Assembly: GCA_945915475.1 (NCBI GenBank)
Contig: CAMEFI010000031.1
Location: forward strand, 1-36,132
DNA: 36,132 bases
Direction: 5' to 3'
Source of the DNA: an uncultured Clostridium sp.
GTDB lineage: Bacteria > Bacillota > Clostridia > Lachnospirales > Lachnospiraceae
The notes under the pieces are model-generated. The model was given only the letters and a program-made list of their open reading frames with translations. It did not search any database and was not told where the DNA came from. The position numbers and the translations under genes were made by a program. Below, piece by piece: positions 17,451 to 26,594 of the stretch; positions within the stretch are counted from its first letter, which is position 1; each line of letters opens with the position of its first letter.

Positions 17451-18611
17451 ATGTTAAATTTTCATTATAATATCCCCACAGAAATTTATTTTGGTAAAGG
17501 GCAGATTGATAATCTTGGTTCCAATCTCAAAAAGATTGCTGACCATGTACTGTTAGTATACGGTGGGGGAAGTATTAAGAAAATTGGACTTTATGATAAG
17601 GTACTAGAACAGTTGTCAGCATATCACATTGCCTTTCAGGAACTGGCAGGTGTAGAACCCAATCCCCGGATTGAATCTGTACGCAAAGGTGTGGAGATTG
17701 TACGTGCTAACGACATTACATGTATCCTGGCAGTCGGTGGCGGCTCTACAATAGACTGTGCTAAAATTATCGCCAGCGGTGCTTGTTATGATGGTGATCC
17801 ATGGGAACAGGTGCTGGACAGTTCTAAGATTACCAAAGCGCTTCCCGTTGTCTCTGTCTTGACGCTTTCTGCAACCGGTTCTGAGATGGATGGTTTTGCT
17901 GTCATTTCAGACCTGGAAAAGAACGAGAAATGGGGTACTGGAAATGATATCACCAAGCCGGTATTCTCGATTCTGGATCCGGAATACACCTACAGCGTTT
18001 CTAAGAAACAGACAGCCGCCGGAACCGCAGATATTATGAGTCATACTTTCGAGAATTATTTTAACCAGGACAAAGGTGCTTTTTTACAAGGACGTTTCTG
18101 TGAAGGTATCTTACAAACCTGTATTCGCTATGCCCCGGTTGCCTTAAAAGAACCGGAGAATTATGAAGCAAGAGCGAATCTTATGTGGTGTTCTTCCATG
18201 GCAATTAACGGAATTGTATCCTACGGTGAGGGAGCAGCCTGGTCCGTTCATCCAATGGAGCATGAACTTTCTGCCTTTTATGACATCACCCACGGTGTAG
18301 GACTTGCCATTTTAACACCTTACTGGATGGAATATGTATTAAATGATGACACGGTATGGCGTTTCGCTGAATATGGAAGGAATGTATGGAGTATTACCGC
18401 ACGCAGCGATTACGATATTGCCCGGGAAGCCATCACAAAAACAAGAGAATTCTTCGTGTCCTTAGGGTTGCCATCCACGCTTTCCGAGATCGGCATTACA
18501 GACGAACATTTCGATATCATGGCAAAGAAAGCCGCTGACGGCGGATTGGCATACAGCTTTGTACCGTTAGATGCATCGGATGTGAAAAAGATTTTCCAGA
18601 TGGCTTTATAA
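17451..18611 (+). CDS. iron-containing alcohol dehydrogenase (butanol dehydrogenase type)
   Basis: A 386-residue group III alcohol dehydrogenase. The nucleotide-binding [11 protein letters not shown] is at about 95-105, and likely metal ligands are Asp194, His198, His267 and His281 in [30 protein letters not shown]. Length and motifs match the Bdh/YugJ/YqhD subgroup, which reduces aldehydes to alcohols with NAD(P)H and helps to dispose of reducing power in fermentation. The start follows AAAGGAGG by 6 bases. The MCP gene starts 36 bases downstream with its own strong ribosome binding site, so the two may be co-transcribed, although their functions do not obviously connect. Substrate cannot be read from the sequence. 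Confidence 0.93.
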   Translation: MLNFHYNIPTEIYFGKGQIDNLGSNLKKIADHVLLVYGGGSIKKIGLYDKVLEQLSAYHIAFQELAGVEPNPRIESVRKGVEIVRANDITCILAVGGGSTIDCAKIIASGACYDGDPWEQVLDSSKITKALPVVSVLTLSATGSEMDGFAVISDLEKNEKWGTGNDITKPVFSILDPEYTYSVSKKQTAAGTADIMSHTFENYFNQDKGAFLQGRFCEGILQTCIRYAPVALKEPENYEARANLMWCSSMAINGIVSYGEGAAWSVHPMEHELSAFYDITHGVGLAILTPYWMEYVLNDDTVWRFAEYGRNVWSITARSDYDIAREAITKTREFFVSLGLPSTLSEIGITDEHFDIMAKKAADGGLAYSFVPLDASDVKKIFQMAL

Positions 18612-18646
18612 GCTCATTCAACACTATGCAAAGGAGGAACTATATA

Positions 18647-20128
18647 ATGGATTATAACAACTATTCAGATGAACGTCGTGTCAATGCAACAGCGATGTTC
18701 TCCTACACATTACTGGTATTTATCTTAGTTGCATGCTATTTAATTGAAGTATTGAAAAAAAGCAGAACGGTGTCCTATTTTGTGGTATTTTGTATATTGG
18801 CATTAGTGCCATTTATCATATGCAAAGTACTGATTGCCCGGAACAAAGAGTCTTCACAGATGAAATATGTTATGGCAATTGGTTTCTTTATCTTTTATGC
18901 ATTTATCATTTTTACCACCATTTCACCAATCGCTTATGTATATGCTATTATGATGGCGGTTATTCTGCTTTGCTATAACAATAATAAGCTCATATTTTTA
19001 TATATGATAAGCGTTACCATCTGTAATATGGTGCAGGTTGCTTATCTGGCAGTAACACATCAGATTGCTTCCGAAGATATGCCGAATATTGAAATACGAA
19101 TCGCATCATTAATCCTGTTTACCTTATATTTGACCATGAGTACCACTGCTGCAGCGTTAACGAATACGAACCGAATGAGCCAGATTGAAGCAGAAAAGGA
19201 AAAAACGGCCAAGCTGATGGATCAGATTCTTCGGGTATCTAGCCAGATGACTGAGAACATCGGTACTGTTTCCGAGAAGATGGAGATATTGAGCGATACT
19301 GCTAACAAGACCAAGATATCCATGGAAGAGGTTACCCAGGGAACAGGTGAAACAGTGGATTCCATCCAGATGCAGATGGAAAAAACCGCAGAGATTGATC
19401 AGGCAATCCATCATGTCAGCAATTCTACCACAGCAATCTCTGACAACATAGATGCTACCCGAAAAGAGATTATAGCTTCCAAGACGAATATTGATGATCT
19501 GATTCGCCATGTGGAACTGTCCAATCAGGCGAACAAGAATGTTTCAGCCGAGATTGCTGAATTAAATGAATACGCAGAGAAAATGCAATCTATCATCGGA
19601 ATGATTAACGGTGTCACCACCCAGACCAGTCTGCTTGCCTTAAATGCAAGTATTGAGGCTGCCAGAGCCGGTGAAGCAGGAAGAGGTTTTGCAGTTGTTG
19701 CATCCGAGATATCCAACCTGGCCACCCAGACAAAAGATGCTACTGTCAATATCACAGAATTGATTGACAATGTATCTAGTGAATTATCCAACATGGTCAA
19801 TGTAATCGAAGCCTTACTTCATAATGCAGAAGAGCAAAATGATGTTGCTAACAACACAGCACGTTGTTTTGAAGGCATCTCCACAAAAGTGGAAGCCGTG
19901 TATCATGAAGTAGAAAAGCTGGATAAATTAGTAGCCGGCCTGAGCAGTGCCAACGAACAGGTTATCAAGGGTATTGAGACAATCTCCGCTGCTACTGAAG
20001 AAGTGACTGCACACTCCAGCCAGACTTTGGAAACAAGTGAACAGAACAGCAGCATTACAGACGAGATGGAAGAAATCGTACAAGCCCTCAGCAGCTTAGC
20101 AAATGAATTACAGGCAGTAGAGTCCTGA
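18647..20128 (+). CDS. methyl-accepting chemotaxis protein with six membrane segments
   Basis: A 493-residue receptor. Six hydrophobic segments are seen at about 20-36, 43-63, 74-91, 94-110, 115-136 and 151-171, so it has a multi-pass membrane sensor instead of the usual two segments and large outer domain, and no clear HAMP domain. The long coiled-coil signalling region contains the conserved hairpin tip with [20 protein letters not shown] at about 323-342. It would control CheA kinase activity in chemotaxis or a related pathway. ATG 18647 is preferred because AAGGAGG lies 9 bases before it. Ligand unknown; small hydrophobic or membrane-derived signals are possible given the topology. Confidence 0.9.
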   Translation: MDYNNYSDERRVNATAMFSYTLLVFILVACYLIEVLKKSRTVSYFVVFCILALVPFIICKVLIARNKESSQMKYVMAIGFFIFYAFIIFTTISPIAYVYAIMMAVILLCYNNNKLIFLYMISVTICNMVQVAYLAVTHQIASEDMPNIEIRIASLILFTLYLTMSTTAAALTNTNRMSQIEAEKEKTAKLMDQILRVSSQMTENIGTVSEKMEILSDTANKTKISMEEVTQGTGETVDSIQMQMEKTAEIDQAIHHVSNSTTAISDNIDATRKEIIASKTNIDDLIRHVELSNQANKNVSAEIAELNEYAEKMQSIIGMINGVTTQTSLLALNASIEAARAGEAGRGFAVVASEISNLATQTKDATVNITELIDNVSSELSNMVNVIEALLHNAEEQNDVANNTARCFEGISTKVEAVYHEVEKLDKLVAGLSSANEQVIKGIETISAATEEVTAHSSQTLETSEQNSSITDEMEEIVQALSSLANELQAVES

Positions 20129-20161
20129 TTTGTTACATAGAATCATAAGTATCATATGATC

Positions 20162-20215
20162 AGGGGTATTTTCTGAAAAAGTATATTCTTTTACAGAAAA
20201 TACTCCTTTTTTTTG
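20162..20215 (+). terminator. terminator after the MCP gene
   Basis: AGGGGTATTTTCTG (20162-20175) pairs with CAGAAAATACTCCT (20194-20207) with one G-T pair, and is followed by eight T residues. It ends transcription of the receptor gene before the SPFH cluster. Confidence 0.85.
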
Positions 20216-20297
20216 CTTTTTTGAATATGATGATGTAAATGGTATATTACCCAAATCACCAGATGGAATATGTGTAATGATAGTTACACAATATTTA

Positions 20298-20326
20298 TAG
20301 ACATTTTTCGACAAAAATAATATAAT
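20298..20326 (+). promoter_or_regulatory. probable promoter of the ydjI-ydjG-ydjH cluster
   Basis: TAGACA (20298-20303) and TATAAT (20321-20326) are separated by 17 bases, about 50 bases before the ydjI-like ATG. No alternative sigma-factor motif was recognised. Confidence 0.6.
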
Positions 20327-20375
20327 AAATGTGTATGTAACCTATGACTACAACGCAAAGAAAAGGAGAAGATTT

Positions 20376-21719
20376 ATGGGATTAATCAAAGCAATTTCCG
20401 GTGCCATCCGTGGCGTAGCAGCTGACCAGTGGAAGGAATATTTCTACTGCGATTCCCTTGACACCGATGTATTAGTAACAAAAGGACATAAGCGAACCAA
20501 TAGCAAATTTGGTTCCGGCAACAAAGGCAATGACAACCTTATTACCAATGGTTCCGTGATTGCTGTCAATGAAGGTCAGTGTATGATTATTGTTGATCAG
20601 GGTAAGGTCGTTGAATTCTGTGCAGAAGCCGGAGAATTCTTATACGATACGTCTACAGAGCCTAGTTTGTTATTTGGTGATCTGGGCGACAACATCAAGA
20701 AAACATTTTCAACAATAGGAAAGCGTTTTACATTTGCCGGTGATACCGGAAAAGATCAGCGTGTATATTTCTTCAATACAAAAGAAATCATGGGTAATAA
20801 ATATGGCACTGCCAACCCGGTACCATTCCGTGTAGTAGATACCAATATTGGTTTAGATGTAGATATTGCCGTACGTTGTAATGGTGAATATTCTTACCAG
20901 ATCTTTGACCCAATATTATTCTATACCAATGTATGTGGTAATGTAACAGAAGAATACACACGGGATCAGATTGACAGCCAGTTAAAAACCGAACTTATGA
21001 CTGCCTTGCAGCCTGCATTTGCTCAGATATCTGCAATGGGAATCCGTTATAGTGCCATTCCGGCCCATACAATGGAAGTAGCAGATGCACTGAACAAAGA
21101 GCTCTCCGAAAAATGGGGTCAGTTAAGAGGTATCCGTGTCGTATCCTTCGGTGTGAATACGATCAAAGCATCCGAAGAAGATGAACAGATGATCAAAGAG
21201 CTTCAAAAGAATGCTGTTCTTCGGAATCCAAATATGGCCGCTGCCACTTTAGTCGGTGCACAGGCTGAAGCAATGAAATCCGCAGCATCCAATACTTCTG
21301 CCGGTCCGATGATGGCATTTGCCGGCATGAACATGGCAAATATGGCAGGCGGTATGAATGCCAATTCACTCTTTGCAATGGGACAGCAGCAAAACAATAC
21401 CCCACCAACCACACCAACACCTGCAGTTCCATCTCCGGCTCCTGCATCTGATTCCTGGACCTGCTCCTGTGGTACGGTGAATACAAGCAAGTTCTGCTCT
21501 AACTGCGGCTCTCCGAAGCCTGTGCCTGCTGAGGGCTGGACCTGTTCCTGCGGTGCAGTTAATCAGGGCAAATTCTGTCAGGAATGTGGTGCCAAAAAAC
21601 CTGCCGGAGCTCCATTATACCGCTGCGATAAATGCGGATGGCAACCGGAGGATCCAACACATCCACCAAAATTCTGTCCAGAATGTGGAGATGTATTCGA
21701 CGAGAACGACATTCAGTAA
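20376..21719 (+). CDS. ydjI: SPFH domain protein with C-terminal zinc ribbons (YdjI family)
   Basis: A 447-residue protein. The SPFH-like (virion core protein/YdjI) domain fills about 1-300 and starts MGLIKAISGAIRGVAADQW. A Met/Ala/Gly-rich linker at about 300-345 and a Pro/Thr linker are followed by three zinc ribbons: CSCGTVNTSKFCSNC, CSCGAVNQGKFCQEC, and CDKCGW with CPEC. In Bacillus subtilis YdjI works with YdjG and YdjH to bring PspA to stressed membranes; the same three families are encoded in a row here. ATG 20376 follows AAAGGAGA by 6 bases; an in-frame earlier start at 20331 lacks such a site. The B. subtilis homologue is shorter, the extra length being the additional ribbons. Confidence 0.87.
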   Translation: MGLIKAISGAIRGVAADQWKEYFYCDSLDTDVLVTKGHKRTNSKFGSGNKGNDNLITNGSVIAVNEGQCMIIVDQGKVVEFCAEAGEFLYDTSTEPSLLFGDLGDNIKKTFSTIGKRFTFAGDTGKDQRVYFFNTKEIMGNKYGTANPVPFRVVDTNIGLDVDIAVRCNGEYSYQIFDPILFYTNVCGNVTEEYTRDQIDSQLKTELMTALQPAFAQISAMGIRYSAIPAHTMEVADALNKELSEKWGQLRGIRVVSFGVNTIKASEEDEQMIKELQKNAVLRNPNMAAATLVGAQAEAMKSAASNTSAGPMMAFAGMNMANMAGGMNANSLFAMGQQQNNTPPTTPTPAVPSPAPASDSWTCSCGTVNTSKFCSNCGSPKPVPAEGWTCSCGAVNQGKFCQECGAKKPAGAPLYRCDKCGWQPEDPTHPPKFCPECGDVFDENDIQ

Positions 21720-21746
21720 CCACATAACACAGAGAGGGGACAATAT

Positions 21747-22847
21747 ATGGACGATTTAAATGATATCAACATTGTAGATACCAAAGAAGAAACCGATAAA
21801 AAATGTCCGCAATGCGGCGGGGTCATGGATTTTGACCCCGCAAGCGGCAAATTAAAATGTCCTTACTGCGACTACGAGGAATCCATTCCGGTTAAGGATG
21901 ATCAGCCCCAAAAAGCAGAGGAATTAGATTTGAATGCCGCAACACTGACAGCAAACAAAGACTGGGGTGTAGCAACCAAGACAGTCCTATGCAAAGCCTG
22001 CGGAGCCGAATCCATTTATGACGCCATGCAGACATCTGCCATATGCCCATTTTGCGGCTCAAACCAGGTAATGGATGCCAACGAACAGGATACAATTGCT
22101 CCTGGTGGAGTAGTTCCTTTTTCCATCAGTGATAAAGAAGCCTCCGAGCTTTTCAAGAAATGGATCAAACGCAAATGGTTCTGTCCGAAGCTTGCCAAGG
22201 AAAGTGCTAAACCAAAGCATTTTAACGGCATTTATCTTCCTTATTGGACATTTGACAGTGATACCTTTTCTACCTTTACAGGAGAATACGGAATTGACCA
22301 TACCCACAGGGATCGCAACGGTAACACTCATACCGATACAACCTGGCATCGCATTTCCGGCACACATAAAGAATTCATCAATGACGAACTGGTTCTTGCT
22401 ACTTCCAAACATGACATGTCAATATTGCGCAAATTAGAGCCATTTGATACAGAGAACAATAAGTCCTATAAGCCGGAATACATTGCCGGTTTTGTTGCAG
22501 AACGTTATTCCTTGGGATTAAAAGATGCCTGGAGTCAGGCTATGAAACTGATGAAGGAACGCCTGACACGTCATGTGGAAAATGATATCCGTAATGAGCA
22601 TCATGCTGATCACACACGTAATGTACATTTGAATACCGATTTCCGTGCTGTTACATACAAATATCTGCTATTGCCTATCTGGGTATCCAATTTCAAATAT
22701 AATGACAAAGTGTATCAGTTTATGGTAAATGGTCAGACTGGAAAAGTTGCCGGCAAGACCCCATTATCCATTCCTAAGATTATCATTACAATAGTAGCCA
22801 TAGTTGCTATCATTGCCTTGTTGTATTATCTTGGAGTATGGAGCTAA
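21747..22847 (+). CDS. ydjG: zinc-ribbon membrane protein, YdjG family
   Basis: A 366-residue protein. It has a TFIIB-like zinc ribbon at about 20-42 (CPQCGG, CPYCDY), a second ribbon at about 72-98 (CKACGA, CPFCGS), a soluble domain with the conserved YLPYWTFD segment, and one C-terminal membrane helix at about 340-362 rich in Ile/Val. This fits the YdjG family. It lies 27 bases after the ydjI stop with an AGAGGGG site, and ends 14 bases before ydjH, so all three are co-transcribed. YdjG is thought to form a membrane complex with YdjH that helps recruit stress proteins. No enzyme motif is seen. Confidence 0.85.
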   Translation: MDDLNDINIVDTKEETDKKCPQCGGVMDFDPASGKLKCPYCDYEESIPVKDDQPQKAEELDLNAATLTANKDWGVATKTVLCKACGAESIYDAMQTSAICPFCGSNQVMDANEQDTIAPGGVVPFSISDKEASELFKKWIKRKWFCPKLAKESAKPKHFNGIYLPYWTFDSDTFSTFTGEYGIDHTHRDRNGNTHTDTTWHRISGTHKEFINDELVLATSKHDMSILRKLEPFDTENNKSYKPEYIAGFVAERYSLGLKDAWSQAMKLMKERLTRHVENDIRNEHHADHTRNVHLNTDFRAVTYKYLLLPIWVSNFKYNDKVYQFMVNGQTGKVAGKTPLSIPKIIITIVAIVAIIALLYYLGVWS

Positions 22848-22861
22848 ACAAAGGAGGTTCT

Positions 22862-23620
22862 ATGGATTATCAACCACTTATCCTTGTACTTATCCTGGTA
22901 CTTGCCATTATTGGTGCAGTATACTATCTGCTTTACCGGGTTAAACGCAAGGCACAGGAGTTCTCCCAGGCAATTTTCGGTACATCAGATATCACCAAGG
23001 CGGCAACTTCCCTGAAACAGGAATATGCATCTACGCCCAAGTCTGTGTCGGCTATGACCAGCTTGCTGTTACCGAAGATTGTATCCGATTTTCCAGACTT
23101 TCAATATGATGAAATGAAGGAACGGGCAGAAAATGTACTCACATCTTATCTTCGTGCAATTACGCAGCGCAAACCTGCATTATTAACAGATGGTACAACA
23201 GAGTTAAGACAACAATTAGAGAATCATGTGGAAATGCTATTAGCCAAAGGATTGCATGAACGATATGACCAAATACACATTCACCGAACAGAGATTAATC
23301 AATACCGAACAACTGCCGGCCGATGTATCATCACCTTCCAGACTGCTTTGGAGTGTTATCATTGTATTACAGATTCCAATGGAAATGTCACAGAAGGCTC
23401 AAAAGAGTACAAATACCAGACAAAATACAACACTGATTTAATTTATATCCAGGACCGTAATCTCGTTGAAAATGAGCTTGATAATGCGCTTGGTATCAAT
23501 TGTCCGAACTGCGGTGCACCAGTCTCTTCCTTAGGTGCTAAAGTTTGTGAATATTGTGGTTCAGCCATTATTGAACTGAACATTCACGCATGGAATTTTA
23601 GTAACATAGAAGAACTATAG
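22862..23620 (+). CDS. ydjH: membrane protein with Tim44-like region and zinc ribbon, YdjH family
   Basis: A 252-residue protein with an N-terminal membrane helix (about 6-26) followed by basic residues, a soluble alpha/beta region (about 80-200) that resembles the Tim44-like fold by pattern, and a C-terminal zinc ribbon CPNCGAPVSSLGAKVCEYCG. Arrangement and order match YdjH of the B. subtilis psp operon. ATG 22862 is preferred because AAGGAGG is 4 bases before it; an earlier in-frame start overlaps the end of ydjG. It is the last gene of the cluster and ends just before a strong bidirectional terminator. Confidence 0.82.
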   Translation: MDYQPLILVLILVLAIIGAVYYLLYRVKRKAQEFSQAIFGTSDITKAATSLKQEYASTPKSVSAMTSLLLPKIVSDFPDFQYDEMKERAENVLTSYLRAITQRKPALLTDGTTELRQQLENHVEMLLAKGLHERYDQIHIHRTEINQYRTTAGRCIITFQTALECYHCITDSNGNVTEGSKEYKYQTKYNTDLIYIQDRNLVENELDNALGINCPNCGAPVSSLGAKVCEYCGSAIIELNIHAWNFSNIEEL

Positions 23621-23658
23621 AACAAAGAGTCGCAAGCGACACCCTAACCCTATAAAGC

Positions 23659-23690
23659 AAAAAAGCGGTTGCATATGCAACCGCTTTTTT
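23659..23690. terminator. bidirectional terminator between ydjH and the ABC ATPase
   Basis: AAAAAGCGGTTGC pairs with GCAACCGCTTTTT around a four-base ATAT loop, flanked by A and T runs on both sides. It can end the rightward ydjH transcript and the leftward ABC ATPase transcript. Confidence 0.92.
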
Positions 23691-23705
23691 GGGGAAAGCA
23701 AGAGA

Positions 23706-24818
23706 TTAATCTAAAATCTTCTGCTCTGTTTCTTTATCAAAGATATGAATCTTGCTTAAGTCAAATGCTAACTGTACAGTATCACCAGGTCTAGCTGTTG
23801 TACGAGCATTTACTCTTGCAGTAATATCAAACTGATCAATTGTGAAGTATAAGTATACTTCTGCACCTAACATCTCGTAGATTGTAATTCTTGCATCAAT
23901 GATACTCTCTGGAGAAGACTCAAGGAACAACTGCTCATCATGAATATCCTCTGGACGAATACCTAATACAACTTCCTTATCGATATAATTCTGCTCAATC
24001 AAAATCTGTGCCTTTGTATCAGGAATCTTAATTGAGTGAGAACCAAACATTAATAATACATCTGCACCAGACTTAACAACCTTACACTCGATGAAGTTCA
24101 TTGGTGGCATACCCATGAAACCTGCTACGAATAAGTTGGTTGGCTTATCATATAAGTTCTGAGGTGTATCAACCTGCTGAATGATACCATCCTTCATAAC
24201 TACGATTCTTGTACCAAGAGTCATAGCCTCTGTCTGGTCATGTGTTACATAGATGATAGTTGTCTGTAATCTCTGATGTAACTTAGAAATCTCAACACGC
24301 ATCTGAACTCTTAACTTAGCATCCAAGTTTGATAAAGGCTCATCCATCAAGAATACCTTAGGCTCACGAACGATTGCACGACCCATAGCTACACGCTGTC
24401 TCTGACCACCTGATAAAGCCTTTGGCTTTCTGTCAAGCAAATGCTCGATATCAAGAATCTTAGCAGCCTCATGTACCTGCTTATCAATCTTCTCCTTTGG
24501 TACTTTTCTTAACTTAAGACCGAATGCCATGTTATCATATACTGACATATGCGGATACAAAGCGTAGTTCTGGAATACCATTGCGATGTCTCTGTCCTTA
24601 GGCTCAACATCGTTAACCATCTTATCGCCGATCCATAATTCACCGGAGCTGATATCTTCCAAACCTGCGATCATACGAAGTGTAGTAGATTTACCACATC
24701 CAGATGGTCCTACGAAGATGATGAACTCCTTGTCCTCAATTTCAAGATTGAAATCCTTAACAGCATTGAAGCCGTTTGGATAAATCTTGTAAATATTTTT
24801 AAGTGATAAACTAGCCAT
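23706..24818 (-). CDS. sugar ABC transporter ATP-binding protein, MsmK/UgpC type
   Basis: A 370-residue ATPase. Walker A GPSGCGKST is at 37-45, the Q-loop in VFQNYALYPH, signature LSGGQRQRVA at 135-144, Walker B VFLMDEPLSNLDA at 155-167, and the H-loop in TIIYVTHDQ. The C-terminal 130 residues hold the MalK-type OB/TOBE domain with GIRPEDI. Proteins of this group energise several carbohydrate ABC permeases in trans; no permease or binding-protein genes are nearby, which fits a shared ATPase. ATG 24818 is chosen because AAGGAGG is 8 bases upstream; the ATG two codons earlier is too close to it. A bidirectional terminator follows. Confidence 0.92.
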   Translation of the reverse strand: MASLSLKNIYKIYPNGFNAVKDFNLEIEDKEFIIFVGPSGCGKSTTLRMIAGLEDISSGELWIGDKMVNDVEPKDRDIAMVFQNYALYPHMSVYDNMAFGLKLRKVPKEKIDKQVHEAAKILDIEHLLDRKPKALSGGQRQRVAMGRAIVREPKVFLMDEPLSNLDAKLRVQMRVEISKLHQRLQTTIIYVTHDQTEAMTLGTRIVVMKDGIIQQVDTPQNLYDKPTNLFVAGFMGMPPMNFIECKVVKSGADVLLMFGSHSIKIPDTKAQILIEQNYIDKEVVLGIRPEDIHDEQLFLESSPESIIDARITIYEMLGAEVYLYFTIDQFDITARVNARTTARPGDTVQLAFDLSKIHIFDKETEQKILD

Positions 24819-25129
24819 TTTCATTTCCTCCTTGAGTTGTATATTTTCTGCTGACTAAATCATAGTGTTATAATACCTCATTTGATATTTAAAAGAAATA
24901 TTATTATTGAACAAATAAAATTTCAATTCTTTGTTCATTTTGTCTTTTTTCAAAATATTATCAGAAAAATGCACATTGTTTTATAATTTTTATTATCTAA
25001 AACTACCTATAACCCTTGGTTTCAAGGCTCTAGCCCCTCTAAATAATGACAAAACTCGTGCAAATATTCCAATGGTTTTTGAGTTTTTGTGCTATTAGCC
25101 AATTCATTTTATTGAAATTGCCGAATACC
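24819..25129. other. AT-rich gap with candidate operator TGAACAAA-N14-TTTGTTCA
   Basis: No gene was found in this 311-base gap between the ABC ATPase start and the TagA-like stop. It contains an inverted repeat, TGAACAAA at 24908-24915 and TTTGTTCA at 24930-24937, whose half-sites are 22 bases apart, about 90 bases upstream of the ATPase start, so it could bind a dimeric regulator. On the minus strand TTGAAA and TAATAT overlap it with a 17-base gap but the -10 is poor. A weak hairpin (AAAACTC/GAGTTTT, about 25050-25080) may follow the TagA-like gene. Confidence 0.4.
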
Positions 25130-25864
25130 TTAGACATCTCTGTCTTTCTTCTGCTGTTTCAGACGTAATTTCATCCTTAAATTGTTAAAAAATGTCTTAA
25201 TTCTACCTTCTTTACGTGACCATTTATATAAATTATCCATTTTTAATTTCTGGATAGATTCCGGCACCTCTGCATTTGCAACCGCCTGGTTATACAGAAT
25301 CTGTCCGGTAAAAAAAGTTACTCCGGCATTCATTTTATTCCGGTAATTCTGCAAAAGCTCCAACTGTTTGCGTTCCTCTAATGCAATGACCAATATATCC
25401 GGAGCAACCGAATTAATCTCATTCACAATATGATCCAAGGATTCTTCCTGTTCTGTCAAAAACATGCCGCTCAGAGTCAAATACGGACGTTTTGCGTGGA
25501 TGCTTTCCTGCACAGACAGAAATCTGTCTTCATTCTCTGCCACAAGCAATATCTCGGCGCCAACAGCCACCACATAATCTAATATCTGATCAAAATATCC
25601 ATCAAAGAAAAAGGGATCTCTCTTGTGACCCAACACTTCATCTACACTGTTATTCACACTTGCATTGCCGGGGAACACCAAATCTGCCTCCGCAACAACA
25701 CCTTTCCAATCCTCATTTTCCTGCAAAAGCAGTAAAGTCTCGCTATTCACGAAATATATCACTTTACTGCTTTCTTCTTTCAAACACTGTATGGTGGCAT
25801 CTCCAGCCACTTTTGTAGAATCGATATCTATTGCGATATCCAATAGTTGGATTCTATTCCTCAT
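25130..25864 (-). CDS. WecG/TagA/CpsF-like glycosyltransferase, degenerate
   Basis: A 244-residue protein of the WecG/TagA family size. FVNSETLLLLQ at about 38-48 and the ADLVFPGNASVNNSV segment at about 60-74 align by pattern with the donor-site region of the family, which adds ManNAc to lipid-linked GlcNAc. However the usual conserved Asp in the (P)DG(x)G(V/I) motif is absent here, and the middle section is unusual, so the protein may be inactive or have another substrate. The C-terminus is very basic, as in TagA, for membrane contact. The start follows TGAGGTAA, and the gene begins 11 bases after the LytR_C gene stop, so the two are co-transcribed. Confidence 0.6.
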   Translation of the reverse strand: MRNRIQLLDIAIDIDSTKVAGDATIQCLKEESSKVIYFVNSETLLLLQENEDWKGVVAEADLVFPGNASVNNSVDEVLGHKRDPFFFDGYFDQILDYVVAVGAEILLVAENEDRFLSVQESIHAKRPYLTLSGMFLTEQEESLDHIVNEINSVAPDILVIALEERKQLELLQNYRNKMNAGVTFFTGQILYNQAVANAEVPESIQKLKMDNLYKWSRKEGRIKTFFNNLRMKLRLKQQKKDRDV

Positions 25865-25875
25865 ATATTACCTCA

Positions 25876-26487
25876 TTATTGAACAGATGCGTCACTATTG
25901 CCTATAACAATAATAATATCCGCATCATCTAACGTAATGCTACCTTTGGTAACAGAACATGCACCGGAATCCGGAGTACCCACTTCTACAGCAGCTCCCG
26001 AAAAATAAGTAAGCAAATCCTGCCCCATTCCTTCTTCCTTCACATAGATCTTTGTCTGGGACTGTGCCCCTGCACTATAATTCCCTGCTCCTACATTTGG
26101 AAATCCCTCACTCGTAAGCTTACTCTGCCATTTGCCTGCAAGCCCCGACGTATTGGTACTGTTCAGAACAATAATCTTCTTATCCGTGGAAGCAATCTCC
26201 TCAACAGCTTCTTCTGTTGTTACCTCTTCCGTCGTGATCTCCTCCGTTGATGCATCGGCATCCTCTTTGGTATCACCTGCATTCTCCTTATCAAGCATTG
26301 CCTGTAATTCTTCATCACTGTAAGTAGAGCCTGCTTCCGTTGTCTCCCTTGCTGCTAATTGTTTCTTATCTGACCGAACCTTTATAATGAAAAATGCGGA
26401 AAATCCTAAAATCACAATTGCCATAAGCACTACCATCGAACGTAAAAATGCTTCACCAAATACCCTTAAAATGGTCTTTTTATCCAT
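25876..26487 (-). CDS. membrane protein with LytR C-terminal (LytR_C) domain
   Basis: A 203-residue protein: N-terminal cytoplasmic tail, one membrane helix at about 17-37, an acidic Thr/Glu-rich outer linker at about 48-100, then a LytR_C domain (IIVLNSTNTSGLAGKWQSKL, about 104-195). LytR_C domains accompany LCP-family enzymes that attach teichoic acids or capsule to the wall, but the LCP catalytic domain itself is absent. ATG 26487 follows AAGGAGG. It is transcribed with the TagA-like gene downstream, which supports a cell-envelope polymer role. Confidence 0.8.
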   Translation of the reverse strand: MDKKTILRVFGEAFLRSMVVLMAIVILGFSAFFIIKVRSDKKQLAARETTEAGSTYSDEELQAMLDKENAGDTKEDADASTEEITTEEVTTEEAVEEIASTDKKIIVLNSTNTSGLAGKWQSKLTSEGFPNVGAGNYSAGAQSQTKIYVKEEGMGQDLLTYFSGAAVEVGTPDSGACSVTKGSITLDDADIIIVIGNSDASVQ

Positions 26488-26523
26488 TGTATTGCCTCCT
26501 TAAATTTGTTCATAATCTATTTA

Positions 26524-26564
26524 AGTATAACAGAGTTGCATTCCTTTTTCAACCATTATATACT
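26524..26564. promoter_or_regulatory. overlapping divergent promoters
   Basis: Rightward: TTGCAT (26536-26541) and TATACT (26559-26564), 17-base gap, for the reductase gene. Leftward: TTGAAA (complement at 26547-26552) and TATACT (complement at 26524-26529), 17-base gap, for the LytR_C gene. The -35 boxes interlock, so simultaneous use by polymerase would be hindered. Confidence 0.65.
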
Positions 26565-26594
26565 GTAGATAGTATATGAAGAAAGGATTCTATT

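Noticed and set aside
25130-25864. Calling the TagA-like gene a confirmed ManNAc transferase (tagA)
   Set aside because: The catalytic Asp motif of the family is not visible, so only a family-level, low-certainty call is given.
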